Below, in pieces: positions 1 to 6,046 of a DNA stretch of 19,127 nt (position 1 is the stretch's first letter; each line of letters starts with the position of its first letter). Under the pieces are notes generated by a model. That model ran no database searches. It had not been told where the DNA came from and worked only from the letters and a program-made list of their open reading frames with translations. Both the position numbers and the translations under genes were made by a program. The stretch is from positions 1 to 19,127 of the forward strand of contig CALFUF010000184.1 in NCBI GenBank assembly GCA_937916405.1, written 5' to 3'. This DNA comes from an uncultured Prevotella sp. Lineage in GTDB: Bacteria; Bacteroidota; Bacteroidia; Bacteroidales; Bacteroidaceae.

Positions 1-1556
1 TGAAGTTCATCACATGGAATGGTGTGGAGGAGACCTACCATGCTTGGAACTATACCTCGAAATACGAGCAGAGCCTCTACGGACGTACCTATAACTCCTG
101 TGGTGTGATGGGTTTTGATAATAACGGGAAGCCCACTGGCTATTATGACAACCAGACGGATAACTACCACCAGCAGAACTACCAGTTGATCTGGAACCAG
201 CGCATCAACCCTGTCCTGTCTTTGAATGCGGCACTGCACTATACCCATGGTGACGGCTATTATGAGCAGTATAAGCTAAACAGAAAACTGAACAAATACG
301 GATTGGGCGAAAGTGACGAGCGTGGCAACATCATCGAGCAGAAGAAGATGAAGAATGACTTCTATGGTGCTGTCGCCTCTCTGCTATATGATAACAAAAA
401 GGGACTGGAGGCTGCCTTAGGAGGTGGTTGGAACAAATATGATGGTGACCACTATGGTAATGTGGTGGGTGTACCCAATTACGAATACTACCGCAACAAT
501 GCCAAGAAGACCGACTTCAATATCTATGGTAAAGTAAACTATGAGTTCTATAAGGGACTGAGTGCCTTTGTCGACCTGCAGTACCGTCATATCAACTACC
601 GTATGCAGGACCCGACGGATGAGTATGGGTTTAATCAAGACGGAAAGTATATCATCGATGACAAATTCAATTTCTTCAATCCGAAGTTCGGACTGAACTA
701 CCAGTTCAATCCGCATCATCGGGTGTATGCTTCCTTTGCCATTGCCCACAAGGAACCCACTCGTAATGACTACGAGGACAATCTTGGCACAGAACTGAAG
801 GCAGAGCGTCTGAACGACTTGGAGGTCGGATATAAATTCCTGTCTGAGAAATTCTCCGCAGGCGCCAACCTCTATTGGATGTCGTATAAAGACCAGTTTG
901 TGCTGACGGGTGAGTTGAATGAGATAGGTGAGGCAATAGCTACCAATGTGGGTAAGAGCTATCGACTGGGTGTTGAGTTGGAAGCCGCATGGCAACCCGT
1001 CGACTGGTTCCGTTGGGACGCCAACGCCACTTGGTCGAAAAATCGTGCGAAAGACTGGACCATCACAGACAATGACGGTGACGTGCATAACCTTGGAGAC
1101 ACCCCCTTGTCATTCTCTCCTGACTTTATCCTGAACAACATCCTTACCTTCACCTATCAGGGCTTCAAGGCTTCTGTCCAGAGTCAGTATATCAGTGACC
1201 AGTATCTCACCAACACAGGCTTCAAGGAGATGGAGTGTAAGGACTCTTGGGACGCTTCCGCAAATACTACCTATGAGACACTGTTGCTGAAGAGCCATTT
1301 TAATACGAATGTGGATTTGAGTTACACCTTCGCCCTTAAACAACTAGGAATCAAGGAGACAACGGTCGGTCTGACCCTGTATAATATCTTCTCCGCGAAA
1401 TATGATAATAACGGATGGGCGGCACCACAGTTCGTGAAAAACGGGAACGGTGGTGTGAAGGCGGTGAACGAATGGGGACTGCGTGACATGGATGCAGCAG
1501 GTTTCGCTCCCTCGGCACCTTTCAACCTGATGGCTCATCTGTCGATTAATTTCTAA
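1..1556 (+). CDS. TonB-dependent outer-membrane receptor, C-terminal part (probably thiamine uptake)
   Basis: The reading frame is open from base 3, so the gene begins upstream of the window; the GTG at 24 is an internal codon. About 517 residues are visible. They show the alternating aromatic and polar strands of an outer-membrane beta-barrel, with many Tyr and Asn residues and short turns, and they end in SINF with the terminal Phe typical of barrel proteins. The plug domain and TonB box are outside the window. Late motifs such as LYNIFSAKYDNNGW resemble the last strands of Bacteroidetes siderophore/vitamin-type receptors. The stop overlaps the next ATG (TAATG), so it is translationally coupled to a PnuC-type transporter and a thiamine kinase. 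In Bacteroidetes this trio is known as a thiamine uptake locus, often under a TPP riboswitch, which would lie upstream and cannot be seen here. The receptor family is near certain; the substrate is inferred from the neighbours. Confidence 0.9.
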   Translation, partial: KFITWNGVEETYHAWNYTSKYEQSLYGRTYNSCGVMGFDNNGKPTGYYDNQTDNYHQQNYQLIWNQRINPVLSLNAALHYTHGDGYYEQYKLNRKLNKYGLGESDERGNIIEQKKMKNDFYGAVASLLYDNKKGLEAALGGGWNKYDGDHYGNVVGVPNYEYYRNNAKKTDFNIYGKVNYEFYKGLSAFVDLQYRHINYRMQDPTDEYGFNQDGKYIIDDKFNFFNPKFGLNYQFNPHHRVYASFAIAHKEPTRNDYEDNLGTELKAERLNDLEVGYKFLSEKFSAGANLYWMSYKDQFVLTGELNEIGEAIATNVGKSYRLGVELEAAWQPVDWFRWDANATWSKNRAKDWTITDNDGDVHNLGDTPLSFSPDFILNNILTFTYQGFKASVQSQYISDQYLTNTGFKEMECKDSWDASANTTYETLLLKSHFNTNVDLSYTFALKQLGIKETTVGLTLYNIFSAKYDNNGWAAPQFVKNGNGGVKAVNEWGLRDMDAAGFAPSAPFNLMAHLSINF

Positions 1557-2140
1557 TGATAGACTGGTTAGACATATTGACAACGATACTCGGGCTGGTA
1601 TATATCTGGCTCGAGTATCGTGCCAGTATCTGGCTATGGCTGGTGGGCATCGTGATGCCCGCACTGGATACCGTTCTCTATTGGCGTCACGGACTCTATG
1701 GGGACGCAGGAATGGCAGTCTACTATACCCTTGCCGCTTTCTATGGGTTTGTCATCTGGCGATTCAAGAAAACCAGTAAGGAGCATAAGCCATTGCCTAT
1801 CATACACATGCCGAAGAGATATTATCTCCCTGTGACCGTCTTTTTCTTTGTGGCATGGGGACTGACTTATTACGTACTCATCACATGGACCAACTCCACG
1901 GTACCTGTGCTCGACGCCTTTACCAATGCCCTCTCCTTCGTGGGACTATGGGCACTGGCTCGTAAGTTCTTGGAGCAGTGGTTGTTCTGGATTATCGTCG
2001 ATGCTATCTGTGCTTATCTCTATATCATTAAAGGTATTCCTTTCAAGGCGGGGCTCTACGGACTCTATGTCATCATCGCTGTCGCAGGTTACTATAAATG
2101 GAAGTCCATGACGAAAATCACGAAGTATGAGAAAGTTTGA
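1556..2140 (+). CDS. pnuT: PnuC-family vitamin transporter, probably thiamine transporter PnuT
   Basis: This 194-residue integral membrane protein has about seven hydrophobic segments, near residues 4-20, 25-41, 51-69, 91-110, 118-135, 141-157 and 161-180, which matches the PnuC fold of two three-helix halves joined by a central helix. Its Trp-rich helices and the segment around FWIIVDAICAYLYIIKG are typical of PnuC/PnuT. PnuC proteins import nicotinamide riboside by facilitated diffusion, driven by phosphorylation inside the cell. The Bacteroidetes branch beside thiamine pyrophosphokinase is called PnuT and is assigned to thiamine. The ATG overlaps the receptor stop by one base, and the 3' end overlaps the kinase gene by 14 bases, so the three are one operon. 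The alternative is nicotinamide riboside transport, but no nicotinamide riboside kinase is adjacent. Confidence 0.87.
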   Translation: MIDWLDILTTILGLVYIWLEYRASIWLWLVGIVMPALDTVLYWRHGLYGDAGMAVYYTLAAFYGFVIWRFKKTSKEHKPLPIIHMPKRYYLPVTVFFFVAWGLTYYVLITWTNSTVPVLDAFTNALSFVGLWALARKFLEQWLFWIIVDAICAYLYIIKGIPFKAGLYGLYVIIAVAGYYKWKSMTKITKYEKV

Positions 2141-2750
2141 CGTCGTCATCTTAGCAAACGGTACGTTCCCTTCCCATGCCGTTCCCTTGGAGGTGTTGCA
2201 TACGGCAGACAAGGTCGTCTGTTGTGATGGTGCCATCAAAGCATTCCCCTCTGCGGATGTGGTCATCGGGGATGGCGACTCCGTACCCTCTGCCTATCAC
2301 GACCGTCTGATACAGGTGGACGAGCAGGAAGACAACGACTTGACAAAAGCGACCCGCTACTGCATGAAGAACTGCTCACCTCTTACTTCTTACCTCTCAC
2401 CTCTTAGAATTGCCTATCTGGGGTGTACAGGGAAACGGGAGGACCATACCATCGGGAATATCTCGTTGCTGATGCGTTATTTCAAGGAATATCAAGTGGA
2501 GGGGGTGATGTTGACGGACCATGGCTACTTTTCTCCCGCTAAAGGGGATGTGACTTTCGAGACATTCCCTGGTCAACAGGTCAGCATCTTCAATTTCGGA
2601 TGTACGGAGTTATCGTCGGAGGGACTGAAGTGGCAGTGCTATCCCACCACGGAATGGTGGCAGGGAACATTGAATGAAGCATCAGGGGCTTCCTTCACCA
2701 TCCATGCTAATGGCTACTATCTGGTATTTAGGACGTATAATCCTAAATAA
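2127..2750 (+). CDS. thiN: Thiamine pyrophosphokinase
   Basis: The enzyme transfers pyrophosphate from ATP to thiamine to give thiamine diphosphate, and so traps imported vitamin in the cytoplasm. Family motifs are present in order: CDGA (33-36), GDGDS (48-52), the acidic EQEDNDLTKA (66-75), GKREDHTIGN (102-111), and in the C-terminal sandwich domain EGLKW and GTLNEASG, which correspond to the substrate-site loops. Its 207 residues are in the normal range. The start ATG lies inside the end of the transporter gene. One oddity is that residues 84-93 (SPLTSYLSPL), between the TKA helix and the IAYLG strand, are encoded by a degenerate 7-bp tandem repeat at 2376-2403 and look like an insertion of roughly eight to ten residues compared with what I expect for the family. 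All catalytic motifs are intact, so the enzyme should be active. Confidence 0.93.
   Translation: MRKFDVVILANGTFPSHAVPLEVLHTADKVVCCDGAIKAFPSADVVIGDGDSVPSAYHDRLIQVDEQEDNDLTKATRYCMKNCSPLTSYLSPLRIAYLGCTGKREDHTIGNISLLMRYFKEYQVEGVMLTDHGYFSPAKGDVTFETFPGQQVSIFNFGCTELSSEGLKWQCYPTTEWWQGTLNEASGASFTIHANGYYLVFRTYNPK
2376..2403 (+). repeat. Degenerate 7-bp tandem repeat inside thiN (4 units)
   Basis: Four consecutive heptamers of the form TYACYTC (TCACCTC first and last, TTACTTC and TTACCTC between), followed by a partial unit TTA. The tract is in frame within thiamine pyrophosphokinase and encodes SPLTSYLSP. Read on the opposite strand the units are GARGTRA. Confidence 0.85.
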
Positions 2751-2784
2751 TATTTATTCTTTTCCTTTTTTCAAATAATATTCG

Positions 2785-2792
2785 TAACTTTG
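2785..2792 (+). promoter_or_regulatory. Putative -7 promoter element of the TPR lipoprotein gene
   Basis: TAACTTTG matches the Bacteroidetes TAnnTTTG -7 element and sits 14 bases before the ATG at 2807. No clear TTTG -33 element is seen about 20 bases upstream; that region is a T-rich run. The element follows the end of the thiamine operon and suggests independent transcription of the lipoprotein pair. Confidence 0.55.
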
Positions 2793-2806
2793 AACCCCAA
2801 ATAGGA

Positions 2807-4492
2807 ATGAATATGAAAAAGTTACTGATATTACTGGCTGGTGTCATGGCATTGATGACATCATGTGGCGGAGGGTTGAAGTCTCTTTCTGCCGATAATT
2901 TCAAGGTAGCCCCCAATCCTTTAGAGGCAGAGGGAGGACAAGTTCAGGCAACCATTAACGGAATGTTTCCTGAGCAGTATATGAACCGAAAGGCAGTGGT
3001 TACTGTCGTTCCAGAGCTGCGTTACACCAAGAATGGGGTACAGCAAGCCGTCAAGGGACAGCCGGCAACTTTCCAAGGTGAGAAGGTGATGGGTAATGAC
3101 CAGGTGATTTCCTACCTGTTAGGAGGACATTATACCATGAAGACCGCTTTTCCCTACGAGACAGCGATGCAGCAGAGTGACCTTTACCTGACTTTCGATG
3201 CCAAGGTGGGAAACAAGGCTGTGAAGGTGCCTGCAGTGAAAGTGGCTACAGGTGTTATTGCCACCAGTGAGTTGTATCATCAGACGGTTGCCTCGGCACA
3301 GCCATGTGTGGCTCCGGATGCTTTCCAGCGTATAACAGAGCAGAAGCAGGAGGCAAATATCAAGTTCCTAATACAGCAGGCAGAGTTACGTAAGAGTGAG
3401 TTACAGTCGAACTCCGTACAGGACTTCGTGAAGCTGTTGAAGGAGATCGCCCGTGACCAGGAGGGACTGAATCTCTCAAGTGTGGAGATTTCCGCCTATG
3501 CTTCTCCTGATGGTGGATTGAAACTCAATGAGCAGCTTGCCAACAAACGTCAGGAGAATACAGAGAGTTATGTGCGCCAGCAGTTGAAGAACGCGAATCT
3601 GGAAGGTGGTGTCAGCGCAGAGTATACCGCTCAGGACTGGGAAGGCTTCCAAGAGTTGGTGAAGGCAAGTAATATCCAAGACAAGGATGTCATCCTGCGA
3701 GTGTTGTCTATGTATCAGGACCCTCAGGAGCGTGAGCAGCAGATCAAGAATATGAGTCAGGGCTTCCGTGAACTCGCTGAGGGTATCCTGCCAGAGTTAC
3801 GCCGTGCCCGTATGACGATTAATTATGAGGTAATAGGTCGTGATGATGACCAGATTTTCAGTCAATATAAGCAAGATGCCTCTAAGCTGAGTGTGGAGGA
3901 GCTCATATATGCTGCCTCTATTGCTAACACGGATGCCGAGAGAGAGGATATCCTCAAGACGACGGCACGTCTGTATCCTCAGGATGCGAGAGCTTACAAC
4001 AACCTTGGTACCCTTGCTATGCAGCAGGGAAAGAACGAGGAGGCTCAGCGTTGCTTCCAGCAGGCACAGACAGTACAGCAGTTGCCAGAGACGACTGCAA
4101 ACCTGGGGCTGGTAGCGTTACAGCAGGGTGATATTCAGACAGCAGAGAATCTGATCGCTAAGTCGGCTGGTGCCTCTGGTCTTGGTGAAGCCTTGGGTAA
4201 TCTGCACCTTGCACAAGGTAACTATGCGCTTGCTCAGCAGGACTTTGGTTATCGTCCCAGTAACAGTGCCGCTCTTGCACAATTGTTGAACAAAGACTAT
4301 GCTCGTGCTCAGCAGACCTTGAAGAATATTAAGAATCCAAACGGTATAACCGATTATCTTGCAGCCATCGTGCAGGCTCGTCAAGGAAATAATGATGCAG
4401 CAGCATCGTTCCTGCGTAGTGCTCTGCAAAAGAACCCAGAGCTCAAACAATATGCCGATAAGGATTTGGAGTTGAAAGGTGTGAACCGATAA
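2807..4492 (+). CDS. Lipoprotein with OmpA-like and TPR domains
   Basis: A 561-residue envelope protein; the start may instead be the second ATG at 2813, giving MKKLL. It has a lipoprotein signal peptide with cleavage before Cys20 (LMTSC). No acidic export signal follows the Cys, so I expect it to face the periplasm. Residues about 30-165 form a beta-rich Bacteroidales-type N-terminal region. Residues about 180-260 contain an OmpA-like peptidoglycan-binding pattern (VEISAYASPDGG, then NEQLANKRQENTESYV). Residues about 390-550 carry TPR-like helical repeats, for example AYNNLGTLAMQQGKNEEAQ. The combination suggests a scaffold linking envelope complexes to peptidoglycan. The precise role is unknown to me. 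It is followed after 4 bases by a second lipoprotein gene, so they are probably co-transcribed. Confidence 0.85.
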   Translation: MNMKKLLILLAGVMALMTSCGGGLKSLSADNFKVAPNPLEAEGGQVQATINGMFPEQYMNRKAVVTVVPELRYTKNGVQQAVKGQPATFQGEKVMGNDQVISYLLGGHYTMKTAFPYETAMQQSDLYLTFDAKVGNKAVKVPAVKVATGVIATSELYHQTVASAQPCVAPDAFQRITEQKQEANIKFLIQQAELRKSELQSNSVQDFVKLLKEIARDQEGLNLSSVEISAYASPDGGLKLNEQLANKRQENTESYVRQQLKNANLEGGVSAEYTAQDWEGFQELVKASNIQDKDVILRVLSMYQDPQEREQQIKNMSQGFRELAEGILPELRRARMTINYEVIGRDDDQIFSQYKQDASKLSVEELIYAASIANTDAEREDILKTTARLYPQDARAYNNLGTLAMQQGKNEEAQRCFQQAQTVQQLPETTANLGLVALQQGDIQTAENLIAKSAGASGLGEALGNLHLAQGNYALAQQDFGYRPSNSAALAQLLNKDYARAQQTLKNIKNPNGITDYLAAIVQARQGNNDAAASFLRSALQKNPELKQYADKDLELKGVNR

Positions 4493-4496
4493 GTTG

Positions 4497-5510
4497 ATGA
4501 GGAGACTTGTAGTTAACTGTTGGCTGTTTGCCGTTGGCTGTTTACTTTTAAGCAGTTGTGGTCCGGAGGGGAATAAGTTCCGTCTGTCTGGTCGCCTGCG
4601 TAATATCAATCAAGGAGAGTTCTTGGTTTATAGTCCTGACGGTGGATTTGTCGGGGTAGATACTATTAAGGTGCAGAGTGGTCGTTTCTCCTATGAGAGA
4701 GAAGTTCGAAACATGGTGACCTTGATGATCGTCTTCCCAAATTTCAGTGAGCAGGCTGTATTTGCTGAACCAGGTGAGGAGGTGGAGATAAAAGGTGATG
4801 CTACTCACTTGAAAGAGATGACCATCAAAGGAACTGATGAGAATGAAGAGTTGACGAAACTTCGTGCCCGTGTCAACAAACTAACTCCTCCAGAAATTCC
4901 TGGTGCTATTGCTGAGTTTATTCAGGAGGATCCTGCCTCTATCGTCAGTATGTATTTGCTTGACAAATATTTCGTATCAGCAAAAGAGCCAGACTATTCT
5001 GAAGGACAGCGGTTGGCAGACCTGATGCTGAAAGCAGATCCGGATAACGGAAGATTGCGCAAATTGAAAACACAACTTGACGGATTGAAGAGCAGTCGCC
5101 TGCAGGTATCTCTACCTTCCTTTACGGTGACGGATTATAAAGGGAGGAAGTATAATAGCAGTGAGATGAAGGGGAAGGTCGGTGTTATTTCCACTTGGGC
5201 TTCGTGGAATTATCCCAGTACGGATATCCAGCGTAAGTTACGAAAGCTTCAACGTAAATATCCAAACAACCTTTCACTCGTTAGTATCTGTTTGGATGGT
5301 GCTAAGAAGGAATTTCAGCAACGGGTAGAACGTGATACCCTTAACTGGACGGTTGTTTGGGATGGTAAATTATTCCAGACACCATTGGTACAGCAATTCG
5401 GATTATTTGTCGTTCCTTCCATGATCATCGTCAACAAACAAGGAAAGATCGTTGCCCGTGACCCTGAGCAGAAGGACGTAGAGCGGGAAATTGAGAAATA
5501 CCTGAAATAA
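4497..5510 (+). CDS. DUF4369/thioredoxin-fold lipoprotein lacking CxxC
   Basis: A 337-residue lipoprotein starting at ATG 4497; a TTG three bases earlier is also in frame. The signal peptide ends at Cys21 (LLSSC). Residues about 28-115 resemble the DUF4369 beta-domain (FRLSGRLRN, then SGRFSYE, then VFAEPGEEVEIKGD). Residues about 203-337 form a TlpA/AhpC-like thioredoxin fold: SLPSFTVTDYKGRKY, a WASW strand end, and a cis-Pro loop FVVPSMIIVNKQGKIV. Where the family has WCxxC, this protein has W-N238-Y-P-S241, so both redox cysteines are missing. It cannot do thiol-disulfide exchange by the usual route; a structural or binding role is more likely. The hydrophobic core of its signal peptide is encoded by a 7-bp tandem repeat. 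Its stop is immediately followed by the stop of nrdG on the other strand. Confidence 0.88.
   Translation: MRRLVVNCWLFAVGCLLLSSCGPEGNKFRLSGRLRNINQGEFLVYSPDGGFVGVDTIKVQSGRFSYEREVRNMVTLMIVFPNFSEQAVFAEPGEEVEIKGDATHLKEMTIKGTDENEELTKLRARVNKLTPPEIPGAIAEFIQEDPASIVSMYLLDKYFVSAKEPDYSEGQRLADLMLKADPDNGRLRKLKTQLDGLKSSRLQVSLPSFTVTDYKGRKYNSSEMKGKVGVISTWASWNYPSTDIQRKLRKLQRKYPNNLSLVSICLDGAKKEFQQRVERDTLNWTVVWDGKLFQTPLVQQFGLFVVPSMIIVNKQGKIVARDPEQKDVEREIEKYLK
4511..4545 (+). repeat. Degenerate 7-bp tandem repeat in signal-peptide region (5 units)
   Basis: Five heptamers in a row: AGTTAAC, then TGTTGGC-like units (TGTTGGC, TGTTTGC, CGTTGGC, TGTTTAC). They cover codons 6-17 of the thioredoxin-like lipoprotein and encode most of its hydrophobic signal-peptide core (VNCWLFAVGCL). 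Confidence 0.85.
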
Positions 5511-6005
5511 CTATACGGCAGGTTGGAAGAGCACCACCTTCCCGGCTTTCAAAGAGGAAGGGACATCAATGAGTCGCTGATTACTGCTCCCACGGAACAA
5601 TAGGCTCTCATCACGTAAAGACTTGATAAAAGGACCATCCACCAAGACATCAATCAGCTCTAGTAACTGGCGATGGCGTGGGTTGTTGACTAATGCCTCA
5701 TAGGTAAAACCTGTGAAGCACCAGATGTCTTTTGTCGTTCGCTTGCGAATGGCATGTGCCAATTCTGTAAATCCCTCTGGCTGATACATCGGGTCACCAC
5801 CGGTGAAGGTGACATTGGCATAAGGGTCTGCTTCGATAATCCGCATGATTTGTTCTGTAGACATCGGATGACCGCCACTGAAATCCCAGGACTGTGGGTT
5901 ATGGCATCCCGGACAGGCGTGACGGCAACCGGCACAATAGATAGAGGTCCGAAACCCCGGACCATCTACCATCGTGTCTTCTACAATATCTAAGACGGAG
6001 ATCAT
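5511..6005 (-). CDS. nrdG: Anaerobic ribonucleotide reductase activating enzyme (radical SAM)
   Basis: This 164-residue radical SAM protein generates the glycyl radical on NrdD. The [4Fe-4S]-binding motif CxxxCxxC is formed by Cys27, Cys31 and Cys34 (CRHACPGC). GGDP at 69-72 corresponds to the SAM-contacting GGE/GGD motif. The N-terminal VDGPGFRTSIYCAGC is typical of NrdG and pyruvate formate-lyase activases, and the length fits NrdG. It follows nrdD after a 40-base gap that is almost entirely a 9-bp repeat tract, so the two are likely co-transcribed. The TAG stop (5511-5513 on the plus strand) directly abuts the TAA of the convergent lipoprotein gene, with no intergenic base. Confidence 0.95.
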   Translation of the reverse strand: MISVLDIVEDTMVDGPGFRTSIYCAGCRHACPGCHNPQSWDFSGGHPMSTEQIMRIIEADPYANVTFTGGDPMYQPEGFTELAHAIRKRTTKDIWCFTGFTYEALVNNPRHRQLLELIDVLVDGPFIKSLRDESLLFRGSSNQRLIDVPSSLKAGKVVLFQPAV

Positions 6006-6046
6006 AGTTATATAGTTACTATAGTTCCTATAGTCACTATAGATTT
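6003..6046. repeat. 9-bp tandem repeat filling the nrdD-nrdG gap
   Basis: On the plus strand the units are TATAGTTAC, TATAGTTCC, TATAGTCAC and TATAGATTT at 6011-6046, preceded by a shorter unit at 6003-6010. Each junction creates the palindrome CTATAG (6019, 6028 and 6037), spaced exactly 9 bases. The tract runs from the nrdG start codon to the nrdD stop codon and contributes bases to both. Confidence 0.85.

Noticed and set aside
417..1088. Long open frame on the minus strand opposite the receptor gene (223 codons)
   Set aside because: It lies wholly antisense to a clear beta-barrel gene, has no family resemblance and no promoter or start context; it mirrors the codon bias of the plus strand.
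2745..2782. Direct repeat AAATAATATT at 2745-2754 and 2773-2782 after thiN
   Set aside because: Only 10 bp in very AT-rich DNA, not inverted, and the intervening T-run does not form a hairpin terminator; likely chance.
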